DNA from: a virus
Virus record (IMG/VR): IMGVR_UViG_3300042904_000114
Location: 1 to 47,407 of that record
Length of the DNA: 47,407 nucleotides
Reading direction: 5' to 3' (one strand)
Made by a program: the position numbers and the translations under genes
Shown here: positions 20,525 through 28,953 of the stretch, in pieces
Layout: the number at the start of each line of letters is the position of its first letter
How positions within the stretch are numbered: position 1 is the stretch's first letter
The notes under the pieces: generated by a model
What the model saw: the letters and a program-made list of their open reading frames with translations, nothing else
Databases searched by the model: none
Told to the model about the DNA's origin: nothing

Positions 20525-20788
20525 TCATAGTGCGTAAAAAACTACCGTGAAAATTGTGCAAGCCAACCCAGCGCATACCGTGTCGGCCCGGCCTATCGCG
20601 CGCCAATCCCAATCCTTTTGCTCAAGCTCGCGCAGGACGAAATAAGTCATCGCAAGAAGCGCAGCGCTCCAGACTGGAACAGGGAAAACGAAACCGGCCA
20701 TCAGGATTGCGACATACGCGCCATGCCCGAACTGCTCAGCTATTTCGAGCAGCGCAGACTTGCCGGGCTTGAGCGCGAAGAGGGGCAT
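20525..20788 (-). CDS. Multi-span small membrane protein, best holin candidate (87 aa)
   Basis: Hydrophobic segments AYVAILMAGFVFPVPVWSAALLAMTYFVL and ADTVCAGLACTIFTVVFYAL suggest two or three membrane passes with a charged loop (RELEQKDWDWRAIGR), as in phage holins. It is the first gene of the lysis-region set. The predicted ATG sits directly after the T-run of a terminator and has no Shine-Dalgarno, so either expression is restricted or the true start is elsewhere. Confidence 0.6.
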   Translation of the reverse strand: MPLFALKPGKSALLEIAEQFGHGAYVAILMAGFVFPVPVWSAALLAMTYFVLRELEQKDWDWRAIGRADTVCAGLACTIFTVVFYAL

Positions 20789-20812
20789 AAAAAAAGCCGC
20801 TCGAAAGCGGCT
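20789..20812 (-). terminator. Terminator between receptor-binding and lysis genes
   Basis: AGCCGCT-TTCG-AGCGGCT hairpin followed by seven T on the minus strand, immediately before the start codon of the holin candidate. The transcript would end or pause here unless antitermination is active. Confidence 0.85.
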
Positions 20813-20829
20813 TGTGTGATTGAGTCAGG

Positions 20830-22053
20830 CTAAATAATTACGACGCCACCGGTAGTCCAGTAAGCGACACGGCCATCGGTGAACTTGCTCGCGTTGAGCA
20901 TCGTGCCGCTCATCAGCAAAGTGCGGAGCGTTTCGCGATACGTGACCACGTCAGACCGCCCATAGAAGCCCATAGTCCCGTGATCGTATTGGTAATAGAT
21001 CGTACGGGCGATCCCCTTGGCAGCCATCGTAATCATCATGCGAGCCATCAGGATCGTGGCTTGCGAGTCGGTCAGCGTTGACGCGTCGCCACCGATGGGC
21101 GCTGACTCCGTATCCCAAGTTTCCTTAGAGGTGACGGCCGCTGTAGTCTTGGCAGCATTGATCCGGTCGATAATACCTGCCAAGTCTTTAACTTGGTTAA
21201 CTGAGGGCAGGTAGAGATGGACGGCGATGATGTCGACCCAATCTTTCATGGTCCCTGCTGCACCGTCACTGGCCGCCATCATGTCAGTGAAGTATGTCTC
21301 TGACGCGCCAGCAGCAGTCGCAATCCAACCTTGGATAGAAGGTGAAATTATCTTTGCCGTCGGGTCAATCGCTTTAATGATCTGATTCGCGCGCCGCACC
21401 ATTTGGGCTAGAATAGTTTTTGTGCCGCTGTAGAATCCCGTCAGGTTGACTTCATTCCCAACCTCGTAGTATTTGATTTTGCCCAAATACCGAGTGGCGA
21501 TAGTCGTGCAATAGTTATCCCACTTTGCAAGATCGGCCGGCTCCGCAGCCATGCCATAATTGCCAAAACTCCCTACGCCGTACGTCCCGTACGCGTAGGC
21601 ACTCGTCTCTGATGGCCGAGCCGATGCCCACGCAGGAGTCCCGAACAGGGTAAAAATAATATCTCGGCCTGCAGCGTAATGAGCATCCACCCACTGGTCG
21701 AGCTCTGTCCAGTCGTACAAACCCTCGGCATATTCAATTTTCTGCCAACGGCCTTTACCGTTTGCGATGTCGTGTGATCTAACAGTGCTGGCTGTGACGC
21801 CACTCAGCGTGTCGTTCGCTCGATCTTTAACACTCATGCCAAAGAAACTGGCCGGCATCGTTATCGGCGAAGTCGTCAGGGAACTGATCGGAAAGTTCGG
21901 AATTGCCAGCACGTCAGCGCCGAGTGAGGCAAAGTCAGCGTCCAGCATGAACGTCATGTTGGCGCCGCCGTCGTAGTGCGCAGCGTAATACTTCGTTGGG
22001 TAGGTGGCGCTTTTCAGGACGCCGCCTACGCTCGTCACTGCGTACTGTGTCAT
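20830..22053 (-). CDS. Tail spike or fibre tip with glycoside hydrolase (clan GH-A / GH39-like) domain
   Basis: 407 residues from the ATG at 22053 (overlapping the previous stop; a longer frame was rejected). A short N-terminal attachment region (about 1-65) is followed by a TIM-barrel-type glycosidase: SFFGMSVK, YDWTELDQWVDAHYAAGRDIIFTLFGTPAWAS, YYEVGNEVNLTGFY with acid/base Glu201, and ETWDTESAP with candidate nucleophile Glu316. It is probably a virion depolymerase that cuts a host surface polysaccharide. Placement after the tail-fibre genes supports this; substrate unknown. Confidence 0.8.
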   Translation of the reverse strand: MTQYAVTSVGGVLKSATYPTKYYAAHYDGGANMTFMLDADFASLGADVLAIPNFPISSLTTSPITMPASFFGMSVKDRANDTLSGVTASTVRSHDIANGKGRWQKIEYAEGLYDWTELDQWVDAHYAAGRDIIFTLFGTPAWASARPSETSAYAYGTYGVGSFGNYGMAAEPADLAKWDNYCTTIATRYLGKIKYYEVGNEVNLTGFYSGTKTILAQMVRRANQIIKAIDPTAKIISPSIQGWIATAAGASETYFTDMMAASDGAAGTMKDWVDIIAVHLYLPSVNQVKDLAGIIDRINAAKTTAAVTSKETWDTESAPIGGDASTLTDSQATILMARMMITMAAKGIARTIYYQYDHGTMGFYGRSDVVTYRETLRTLLMSGTMLNASKFTDGRVAYWTTGGVVII

Positions 22054-22604
22054 GCTATTCCTGGGTAGTGAATAATTGAATAACCGCGCAGCGTGATGGT
22101 CTGAGACAATGCAGGCGACCCCCACTTCACCCTGAACTCAATCGTTTGGCTGTACGACGTGTCGATCGTGGTGCTGACGCGCGCATTCGTCGATGCGGCA
22201 TAACTGGAGCCGTTAAATATCCCTTGCAACCCCAGGCTGCCGAGGTTCTGAATCTCGATCAGGAACTTGTTCTCTATAGTCGTGGTTAGCGGAATGCCTG
22301 ATATTTCAGAGCCACCAAACGTGATTGAGACTGTCTTTGTTCCGGTCGTCATCAATCCCCATTCTGCGACTATCGAAATCTTGCTGTTTGCCCCCATAAT
22401 GATGCCGGTCGAGACCGATGCAAGTACCATATATGTCTGGTCGTCGGCTGTGTTATCAGATAACCGAGTAACCGGGATGTATGACTGCCAGATATACTGC
22501 GGCGCGATATTGACGGCGCCCTCGATGGCGTCTAGGTTCCCGTCATCTTCAGCAAACGAACGGGGCCGCCCGAGCGAAGCCCGTCTGATCAGTTCAACTG
22601 CCAT
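22050..22604 (-). CDS. Tail fibre or spike-associated structural protein (184 aa)
   Basis: Beta-rich, Ser/Thr/Gly-rich protein (AEDDGNLDAIEGAVNIAPQYIWQSYIPVTRLSDNTADDQTYMVLASVSTGIIMGANSKISIVAEWG...). The composition and its place between the Tfa-like gene and the glycosidase gene suggest a minor virion protein at the tail end, perhaps joining the glycosidase to the fibre. No family recognised. Confidence 0.65.
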   Translation of the reverse strand: MAVELIRRASLGRPRSFAEDDGNLDAIEGAVNIAPQYIWQSYIPVTRLSDNTADDQTYMVLASVSTGIIMGANSKISIVAEWGLMTTGTKTVSITFGGSEISGIPLTTTIENKFLIEIQNLGSLGLQGIFNGSSYAASTNARVSTTIDTSYSQTIEFRVKWGSPALSQTITLRGYSIIHYPGIA

Positions 22605-22978
22605 TACAGCGTCGCTCCGAGCGTGAATAGTTCGTCGAGCTGCGATTCGGTAAGAGGCAAAGCAGCGGCCATTGACGCAACCAAAGGATGATCACGACGC
22701 ACCTCAGTCGCATAGTTCCAGTCGATCCGCGCCTTATCGCCATCCGTGCCTGGTATGGAAGCGATGAGCGCGTCGACTTGCGATAGATAGCCGGACTGGT
22801 AAAGCGCGCGACGACCCTGACGAATAGAGAGGACGGATGGGATTGCAGGAGGCAGCACACGCAAGGCGTCTGCCTGCTCTGCGGTGATAGGGGTCAGGCC
22901 GGGTTTAATGTATGCGTCTTGCGATCCGTCAGATTCAAACGCGAACACCTCATTACTGGCATTTTTGTAATATTTCAT
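22604..22978 (-). CDS. Tail-fibre assembly-like protein (Tfa-type)
   Basis: MKYYKNASNEVFAFESDGSQDAYIKPGLTPITAEQADAL...DGDKARIDWNYATEVRRDHPLVASMAAALPLTESQLDELFTLGATL. The opening (MKYYKN.NEVFAFE) and the KARIDWNYATEVRRDHPLV segment resemble Tfa/DUF4376-like chaperone proteins that follow tail-fibre genes and help fold them. 124 residues. It immediately follows the fibre gene. Confidence 0.7.
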   Translation of the reverse strand: MKYYKNASNEVFAFESDGSQDAYIKPGLTPITAEQADALRVLPPAIPSVLSIRQGRRALYQSGYLSQVDALIASIPGTDGDKARIDWNYATEVRRDHPLVASMAAALPLTESQLDELFTLGATL

Positions 22979-22980
22979 GC

Positions 22981-23898
22981 TTACCTCAGTTCATACCATT
23001 GTTGAAGAGTGGCTGTGCCGCCGCTTGCCGTGACGGCATAAGTCGCGCCCGCAGGAATGATGATTCCGACGCTGAGGAAAACTGTCCCTGCGTTCTCGCC
23101 AGTGCCGTGTATCAGGGCACCGTTTATCGTGATGCGGATGGCTGCCGCTACCGTTGAGGTAATGGAGACGTTGACCGCTATTGCCCGACCGGTCGAGTTG
23201 GTATAGGTGGTCGTGATGGCGCGTGACGCGGTTAAGTCCTGCCACGTCTGCCCCAGCCCAAGCACTACCGCGCCGAGGTTGTCTGGGGTAACGCATCGGG
23301 TCGCGTCGGTTCCGGCCTGCGCTTCCGCGTCTGTTGCCAGTTCCACAACGCCAGTCGCGGTAGTGCTTGCTGCCTGTTTCAGATTCGAGAAAGCGGTTGC
23401 CGCCGTGCTTGCCCCGGTTCCGCCGTCTGCAATGGCAAGGTCTGTAATGCCGGTTATCGAGCCTGATGTGATAGCCGCTACGCCTGATACCGCGCCGCCG
23501 CCGAGAGTCACAAGTTGCCAGCCGTCGAACGTGCCGCTGGTTGACGCGATAGGCCATGCGGCCATTACTTCATTTGCCGTGGTTGTATAACTTGCCCCGC
23601 CAGGACAGCGCAGAGTCGTCGAGTTATGCGTGAATATCAGCGCACCTGACATCCTGATAAAGATCGGCCCGCGGTAATTCGTGCCGAACGAGCTGATCGT
23701 ATTTGTGCCAGTGATCCGAAGCTTGGTCGAGAGCTGGCCGCCTATGTCCGTTGTCGCAGACGAGGCAAGGTCGCGCTCAGCGGCTTGCGTCGCCTCATTC
23801 AGAGCATCCCAGAGTTGAGCGAAACCAGCCCGCGCCGTCGTGTTGCTCGGATTAGGATAGGTATCGGAAATAGCCGTTTTTAACGGAAGCATCGTCAT
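22981..23898 (-). CDS. Tail fibre protein
   Basis: 305 residues. An N-terminal region (TYPNPSNTTARAGFAQLWDALNEATQ) likely attaches to the tail tip; then beta-rich shaft; then a phage tail-fibre repeat motif ATGVVELATDAEAQAGTDATRCVTPDNL, typical of side-tail fibres; then a receptor-binding C-terminus. It lies between the J-like tip gene and the Tfa-like gene. Confidence 0.85.
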   Translation of the reverse strand: MTMLPLKTAISDTYPNPSNTTARAGFAQLWDALNEATQAAERDLASSATTDIGGQLSTKLRITGTNTISSFGTNYRGPIFIRMSGALIFTHNSTTLRCPGGASYTTTANEVMAAWPIASTSGTFDGWQLVTLGGGAVSGVAAITSGSITGITDLAIADGGTGASTAATAFSNLKQAASTTATGVVELATDAEAQAGTDATRCVTPDNLGAVVLGLGQTWQDLTASRAITTTYTNSTGRAIAVNVSITSTVAAAIRITINGALIHGTGENAGTVFLSVGIIIPAGATYAVTASGGTATLQQWYELR

Positions 23899-23901
23899 GT
23901 C

Positions 23902-26900
23902 TTAGTAACCTCCAATTTGAGCGTCTACCTTCGCGCCCGATACGGCGACGCCTGCATCGTTAAAAGCGCGCACTACCTGAGCCATAGGATTTGTTTTATC
24001 GATTGTTAACATCGTTGCTCCGCTTGCCCCGGGTTGCATCGCGCCGAACGATATGAACTTGATCGAGGTGAAATTTTTCGTGTAAGGAACGACCGTTCCG
24101 GAAGCGCTGATGAGCAGATCAGTGACTGACTCAACCATGTCCGGCGCGTCTATGGTCAGAACCATATTGCTGATCTTGCCCGGTGCGCTGCCTGACCCTA
24201 TCGTGACCCTGAATTGATAGTCGCCAGCACGCGCAACGATGCTGCCCGGCCACGACTTCCATGCACCGGTAGTCGCACCGTAGAATGATGCTGAGCCGGT
24301 ATCAAGGAACGCTTCACCGTCAACCGTGGCGAACGAGTTAATGTCGAGCGGGTCAAAATCGTCGCCAATGACAGCGTAGGAATTCGGATCGCTCGGATTA
24401 AAATCATCCGATACAGCGTCGAATGCATCTGCGCTCGGCGGGTATAAAGAAACGGAATCTGCTGAGTAGAACGGCTCATCATCCGGGCCGTAGAATGAGC
24501 CTGAGTTCGCTAGCCGGTACTCGATTGACACATCCGTCCCGGTCGTAGTTAGCGCCAGCGTCATGTTCGAGCCGGCCAGTACCTGAGCAACGTTTACCGT
24601 ATCGGACGTGTAAACCATCTGCCCGAAACCGAGCGACGGCTTATAGAACGAGGCCGAGTCTAGGCCGTACAGAGATTGCGCGTCATCTCCATAGAATGAG
24701 TCAGCCGCGTTCGCTACCAGCTCAGAGCCGACAATCGTGCAGTTCGTTAGCGTTCCAGCAAATGTCGGATGGAAGCTATGCGTCTCAAGTACGTTCGCAA
24801 CAGGCGCATCGCCCAAGTCCGTATAGATAACCGCGGCGCTTACCGATTCGTTACCGGACGTATCAATCGCTTTGCCGAGGATCGTGATCGATCCGTATGG
24901 CATGGAAAGGAGGTTATAAGGCGAGTCGGTTACTATCCCTGTATGCAGCGGTATCGCCGTACCCCAATCCAGATTTGCGCCGAAGTGATACCTAAAAACG
25001 TAGCCAGCCAGATCGCGGTCGGTTACTTCTGTCCAACTCAGGATCGAGCCGTCAATCGACAAATCCTCGAGGTCAGCAGGTGGCTCGCTCTTACCTACGA
25101 CTTGATGTAGGTCGGCGTAGGTCCAGTCGGCGCGGACATTGAAATATGGGTTCCAAGCCCGAGCCCGAACGATGTACCACGCCAAATCCTCGACCGGTGA
25201 GAGATAAACCCCCGTCTCGTCGCTCGATGCCGTAGTCTTGCGCCAGACAGTCTCCGAATCACGCTTCCACTCGATCTCGACGTAACCGCCATTTAATGCA
25301 GCAGTACCCCACGTCACCAAGATGCGGGATATAACAGTCCCGTCTTGTTGAATCAGCAGCGCGTCGGTTCCTGAGTCAAGCGTAACGAAACTAAGCTGCG
25401 CGAGTACGAACGGATTGGGTAAGTCTGTATTCGGCGTATCGTCGATATTGACGGTATCGGCCAAATCCCAAATGCTTGCCGCGTCTTCCTTCATCGTCAG
25501 TTCGATTGACGAGTCCGGCGAATACTTCTTGTCTGTTACGCGATAGACCTTATCGGTCTGCCCCAGGAAGGCGCTGGTGAGCGTTACGCGATCCCCGACG
25601 TGTATGTCCCACGCCTTTAAACTGAACTGAGCCTTGACCGTGAAACCGTTGCGCTGATCCTCTACGAGAATGCGAGCGAGGTTATGGACGCGCTGAGCTG
25701 TATCGGTAAAAGGAAAATTGATGTCAGCGTACTTATCCTTGCCGTCTGACTCGGCATAGGTCGCGTTTTGATATGGCGCGTAATCGGTCGCAACGTAGAG
25801 ATTCGCTGCTGTGATGTTCTGCCCACGCACGCCATTGATCAGGTCAGCGTCGGATATGCCTGGAGTTACCGCGAGCGATCCGACGATGTCTTTTTGCTCG
25901 AGTGACGCTACCGGCGCGACGTACTTGCCTGCGAATATTTCCCAAGTTGTTGAGACGATACCGCCAGCCATGCAGTCTGCAATAGCTTCGAGCACGTTGG
26001 CCTGATCCTGATCGGCTGTTACCGTCCCGTTGCAGGTATACAGCGCCCCAAATGATTGCGATTCGTCGCAGACGATCGCCGCGGCAATAAAGTGAGCCAA
26101 CGGCAGATCGTCGGCGTCCACCCCGCACATTTCCGAGGTCAGATAATCGTAGGCAACTAGCGCTGGGTTATCGCTCCACGCCGTTAAGCCCGTGCGCGGA
26201 TCGTAGAGCTTGCGCCCCTTCATCAGAACGTTTATTTCGGGCAACCCGCCCTGAAACTCTGCCTGCCTTAAGTCGAGCCGGATTACGGTATACGTGAAGC
26301 CGCTGAGCGTTGCAGTCGACGGCCATTTGGCCGGAACCTCAGACATGAGCGATGCATCGGCGGTCTGCCCCGGCGTACCTAGATGCTTCTTAACGCGAAC
26401 CTGGCTTGTGTTGTTGGTGTACTGATAAGTAACGCGATACTCACTGACGCGAACAGTCCCGATAGGAACCGACGAAACAGGCGCGCCAGTAACCGTGATC
26501 GTGTTACCGACTCTGGTATAAGTTACCTCACCACTTACCGGGCCGTAGGGCAGCGGAAACTCGCCAGACCAAAGCGCGCCCCACGCAATGACCTTGACCG
26601 CGCTGCTCGGCGTATGCGCAAGGGTGAAGGGCGATGTAGCAAACGTCTCGGTTATGTTTTCCGTGCGCGCGGAATAGTATTCTCCGCTCGTAACGAAGCC
26701 GTCAGCGTCAAGCGTGCCGAGCGCTTTGCCATTGATGTAAACCTCGTCAATGGATTCCGACTCACCCGCGGCATGGACACAAACGAGATGGCGGTATTCG
26801 TCGTTCGGGCCGCTAGTGAACATCGCGACGATAGCTGAGCCGACCTTAGAGCGTCCGTAAACATGGACATGCGGCGCCTCAGTTGCAATGCGCGTGACGG

Positions 26901-27156
26901 TGCGCTCTTGCAGCGAGTTGAGGAAATCTTCACGGGCCTTGGCTGCCGCGCGCTTGGCTTTCTTCGCCGCTTTCCTTTGCTGGACCGCGCCGAAGACGGT
27001 TGTGCCAATAGTGATCGCGATGGACGCAATCGTTATGACGCCGCTGATCGTGGTCGCCGTGGCCAACGTAACGCCAAGCAGCCCGACTAGAAACGCGGGA
27101 GGCATGGCGTATGCGGAGCACGGAAACAGCAGAAGTACTAGCAGCGCCAAGCGCAT
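23902..27156 (-). CDS. Tail tip / host-specificity protein, J-like
   Basis: 1084 residues. The N-terminal part contains hydrophobic segments (MRLALLVLLLFPCSAYA, then MPPAFLVGLLGVTLATATTISGVITIASIAITIGTTVFGAVQQRKAAKKAKR), then a long J/tip-type body (TEAPHVHVYGRSKVGSAIVAMF... MCGVDADDLPLAHFIAAAIVCDESQ... DIHVGDRVTLTSAFLG...) and C-terminal fibronectin-like and beta-rich segments with short Tyr/Ser/Asp repeats (SFYGPDDEPFYSADSVSLYPP). It forms the tail tip and contacts the receptor. A start at 27105 (MPPAF) is an alternative; the longer form would begin with a signal-like peptide. Confidence 0.9.
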   Translation of the reverse strand: MRLALLVLLLFPCSAYAMPPAFLVGLLGVTLATATTISGVITIASIAITIGTTVFGAVQQRKAAKKAKRAAAKAREDFLNSLQERTVTRIATEAPHVHVYGRSKVGSAIVAMFTSGPNDEYRHLVCVHAAGESESIDEVYINGKALGTLDADGFVTSGEYYSARTENITETFATSPFTLAHTPSSAVKVIAWGALWSGEFPLPYGPVSGEVTYTRVGNTITVTGAPVSSVPIGTVRVSEYRVTYQYTNNTSQVRVKKHLGTPGQTADASLMSEVPAKWPSTATLSGFTYTVIRLDLRQAEFQGGLPEINVLMKGRKLYDPRTGLTAWSDNPALVAYDYLTSEMCGVDADDLPLAHFIAAAIVCDESQSFGALYTCNGTVTADQDQANVLEAIADCMAGGIVSTTWEIFAGKYVAPVASLEQKDIVGSLAVTPGISDADLINGVRGQNITAANLYVATDYAPYQNATYAESDGKDKYADINFPFTDTAQRVHNLARILVEDQRNGFTVKAQFSLKAWDIHVGDRVTLTSAFLGQTDKVYRVTDKKYSPDSSIELTMKEDAASIWDLADTVNIDDTPNTDLPNPFVLAQLSFVTLDSGTDALLIQQDGTVISRILVTWGTAALNGGYVEIEWKRDSETVWRKTTASSDETGVYLSPVEDLAWYIVRARAWNPYFNVRADWTYADLHQVVGKSEPPADLEDLSIDGSILSWTEVTDRDLAGYVFRYHFGANLDWGTAIPLHTGIVTDSPYNLLSMPYGSITILGKAIDTSGNESVSAAVIYTDLGDAPVANVLETHSFHPTFAGTLTNCTIVGSELVANAADSFYGDDAQSLYGLDSASFYKPSLGFGQMVYTSDTVNVAQVLAGSNMTLALTTTGTDVSIEYRLANSGSFYGPDDEPFYSADSVSLYPPSADAFDAVSDDFNPSDPNSYAVIGDDFDPLDINSFATVDGEAFLDTGSASFYGATTGAWKSWPGSIVARAGDYQFRVTIGSGSAPGKISNMVLTIDAPDMVESVTDLLISASGTVVPYTKNFTSIKFISFGAMQPGASGATMLTIDKTNPMAQVVRAFNDAGVAVSGAKVDAQIGGY

Positions 27157-27527
27157 TCAGCCCTCACTCGATCCTTGTATACCAACCCATCCATGCCAGC
27201 AGCCACGACGTGCCTACCTGAGAATAGGCTTGCAACCCCGTCGATAATCGTGAGGTCGCCGTCTTGAGCCATATTTGGATTGATGCGAGTTAGGTTTTCA
27301 TCGAACAAAAAAAAGAGCCCGGAGAGGGCTCTTAATTTCTTGCTTGCTTGTCTGGCTGTTCGCCAGGGACGGTGCTCTGCTAGATAATCCCGTCCGGTTT
27401 TGATCTGCACCCAACCCACGGCGAACGTGCAGCAGTCGTGCTCGCCCCATTCAAACGGGCGATTAATATGTTCAGTAATATAGGTAGCGAGATCAACCTT
27501 TCTTAACCCACTCGTAGCCTTTGTCAT
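27138..27527 (-). CDS. NlpC/P60-like tail assembly protein (DUF6950 type)
   Basis: 129 residues. EHINRPFEWGEHDCCTFAVGWVQIKTGRDYL resembles the conserved start of papain-like cell-wall peptidase domains of siphophage tails, with a Cys pair at the expected active site, and AQDGDLTII and GRHVVAAGMDG further on. It corresponds in position to lambda gpK. The coding sequence includes a terminator-like hairpin (27307..27332). The start overlaps the lipoprotein gene by 35 bases. Confidence 0.75.
   Translation of the reverse strand: MTKATSGLRKVDLATYITEHINRPFEWGEHDCCTFAVGWVQIKTGRDYLAEHRPWRTARQASKKLRALSGLFFLFDENLTRINPNMAQDGDLTIIDGVASLFSGRHVVAAGMDGLVYKDRVRAECAWRC
27307..27332 (-). terminator. Terminator-like hairpin inside a coding region
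   Basis: AGAGCCC-TCTCC-GGGCTCT stem-loop followed by seven further T (eight counting the last stem base) on the minus strand. It lies within the NlpC-like gene and codes for part of ALSGLFFLFDEN. Spacing and T-run fit an intrinsic terminator; whether it works in a translated region is untested. Confidence 0.65.
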
Positions 27528-27747
27528 TCATGCAAGCCAAAGTGTGTTTTTCAACCAACATCCACCACGGCTCGCTCCATGAATGCCCGTAAGATTCATC
27601 CGTAGCTTTCCTTTTTGCCACTTCTCGACACTGCTCGCGGGCTGCTGTGTAATCCGCTTTAACCCCGCCGCGCGTATACTCTCCATGGTACGGAGCAGTA
27701 GAGCAGCCAGTTAGCACAGCCGCAAATAGAACGCCAATCAGTTTCAT
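27493..27747 (-). CDS. Small lipoprotein embedded in the tail operon (84 aa)
   Basis: MKLIGVLFAAVLTGCSTAPYHGEYTRGG: a lipoprotein signal with lipobox LTGC, then a Cys/Trp-containing mature part (YTAAREQCREVAKRKATDESYGHSWSEPWWMLVEKHTLACMNDKGYEWVKKG). AGGAG precedes the start and TATAAT (27781..27776) lies about 30 bases upstream. Not a tail component by type; it may be a moron that blocks superinfection at the envelope, in the manner of T5 Llp or N15 Cor. That role is inferred from position only. Confidence 0.75.
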   Translation of the reverse strand: MKLIGVLFAAVLTGCSTAPYHGEYTRGGVKADYTAAREQCREVAKRKATDESYGHSWSEPWWMLVEKHTLACMNDKGYEWVKKG

Positions 27748-27790
27748 ATCCCACTCCTAGAAATAGCAGGATATGATTATATGCAATTGT

Positions 27791-28375
27791 TCAGTTTATG
27801 CTACGTTGAAATTTCTTACTAAGCCACACTTGAGGATTGGCGATCAAGTCAGTCAAGTAATCGAAGCCGGTATCTGTCGGGTATCTCTTCTTTTGCTGTG
27901 CGGCGTTCAATCTCATTGCGGGCGCCCTCTTTAACCCGTAGGCGCTCGTTTCGCACTTCAGCTTGACGCTCCCCTCTTGCCCCTCGATCCCGATTGCCAT
28001 CATATCCATATAGCCGCGCCAGCAAAGCTGAGGCGTTCCGACCATAACGAAGGATTCGTCCAAAGGCGCAAAATACAACTTTGCTGCCCTTCCCCGGTAC
28101 TCTTCAACGTCGCCCACGGCCAGCGCAAGGTAAGACGCCTGGGCCAGGTTTAACGTGAACTCTAACGACTTTGACTCAACTCCTTCCGATTCTTCGAGAG
28201 GGCTTATTGAACCAATGCTGCCCAGACCCAGCCAGTCTTGGTTATTCCAGTTTATTGTCTGATTGGCGGAGCAGATATATTGCGTACCGCTCAGGAATTG
28301 AAGCTCGATAAAATAAACTGTGCGCGTTACAGGCTTCTCAAGCTCGGCCTGCTGCCCGGCAGATAAGGTGGTCAT
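27791..28375 (-). CDS. Minor tail / tail hub protein (DUF2163-type, lambda L-like position)
   Basis: 194 residues. SAGQQAELEKPVTRTVYFIELQFLSGTQYICSANQTINWNNQDWLGLGSIGSISPLEESEGVESKSLEFTL and KKRYPTDTGFDYLTDLIANPQVWLSKKFQ are typical of the DUF2163-like siphophage tail hub protein. It sits just before the NlpC-like and J-like genes, as in the lambda L-K-I-J series. The start overlaps the HNH stop (ATGA), so the nuclease gene was inserted exactly at the gene boundary. Confidence 0.75.
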   Translation of the reverse strand: MTTLSAGQQAELEKPVTRTVYFIELQFLSGTQYICSANQTINWNNQDWLGLGSIGSISPLEESEGVESKSLEFTLNLAQASYLALAVGDVEEYRGRAAKLYFAPLDESFVMVGTPQLCWRGYMDMMAIGIEGQEGSVKLKCETSAYGLKRAPAMRLNAAQQKKRYPTDTGFDYLTDLIANPQVWLSKKFQRSIN

Positions 28376-28878
28376 ATCGTGCAGCCTTTATGCATTTCTC
28401 TCTTGCGTTGCAGATACACCTGATGCGCTTCCTCTGGGCTTTTATACTGCCCGAGATAAAACACTTCTCCACTGAGCCTCAGTTGCGCTCTAAATGTTCC
28501 GCTTCTGGTTAATGTAACGCCAAGCACGCCTGTAGACTTTGCAGTTCTATTTGCCCGTATCCTGTTTTGGGAATTCTCGGCCAATCTCACATCTCTTAGA
28601 TTCGCAATGCGATTGTTAAGCTTATTGCCATCGATGTGATCTATGACATGTTCCGGCCATTTGCCGTACATATAAAACCAAGCCAGTCTGTGAGCGGAGT
28701 GCCCATCATTGTTGATGCGTATCACATAATAGCCTTTGTGTGATACACACCCGGCCAATGTGCCGCACGTTTTTCTACGGTGCCTGTCAACTAACCAGAC
28801 GAATTGACCAGTACTCGGATGGTAATAAAGGATTTCTTTTAGATACGCGTGCGTGAGTGTAGAATTGAGCCTGCTCAT
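28372..28878 (-). CDS. HNH homing endonuclease with AP2 DNA-binding domain
   Basis: 168 residues. Nuclease core: GTLAGCVSHKGYYVIRINNDGHSAHRLAWFYMYGKWPEHVIDHIDGNKLNNRIANLRDV (HNH_3, His-Asn-His), then an AP2-like domain (TGVLGVTLTRSGTFRAQLRLSGEVFYLGQYKSPEEAHQVYLQRK). Free-standing homing enzymes of this type spread by cutting phages lacking them. It lies between two tail genes. TATAAT at 28947..28942 and a perfect 10-bp hairpin at 28912..28937 lie in its own leader. Confidence 0.92.
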   Translation of the reverse strand: MSRLNSTLTHAYLKEILYYHPSTGQFVWLVDRHRRKTCGTLAGCVSHKGYYVIRINNDGHSAHRLAWFYMYGKWPEHVIDHIDGNKLNNRIANLRDVRLAENSQNRIRANRTAKSTGVLGVTLTRSGTFRAQLRLSGEVFYLGQYKSPEEAHQVYLQRKREMHKGCTI

Positions 28879-28911
28879 GGTCGTTTCCTCATAAACGATT
28901 ATCGGGAAGTG

Positions 28912-28947
28912 GGTATCAGTGTCTCACCACTGATACCTGCGATTATA
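28912..28947 (-). promoter_or_regulatory. Private promoter and 10-bp hairpin before the HNH/AP2 gene
   Basis: On the minus strand TGCTATAATC (TATAAT 28947..28942) forms an extended -10, then a perfect inverted repeat GGTATCAGTG-loop-CACTGATACC (28937..28912). A read-through late transcript can form the hairpin while one starting here begins inside it. GAGG and the ATG lie 20-35 bases downstream. T4 homing genes use similar leaders; that parallel is inference. Confidence 0.5.
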
Positions 28948-28953
28948 GCACAG

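Noticed and set aside
23207-23590. 127-codon plus-strand frame opposite the tail fibre gene
   Set aside because: Val/Ala/Pro-rich shadow of repeat-rich fibre codons, with no context supporting a plus-strand gene in the late operon.
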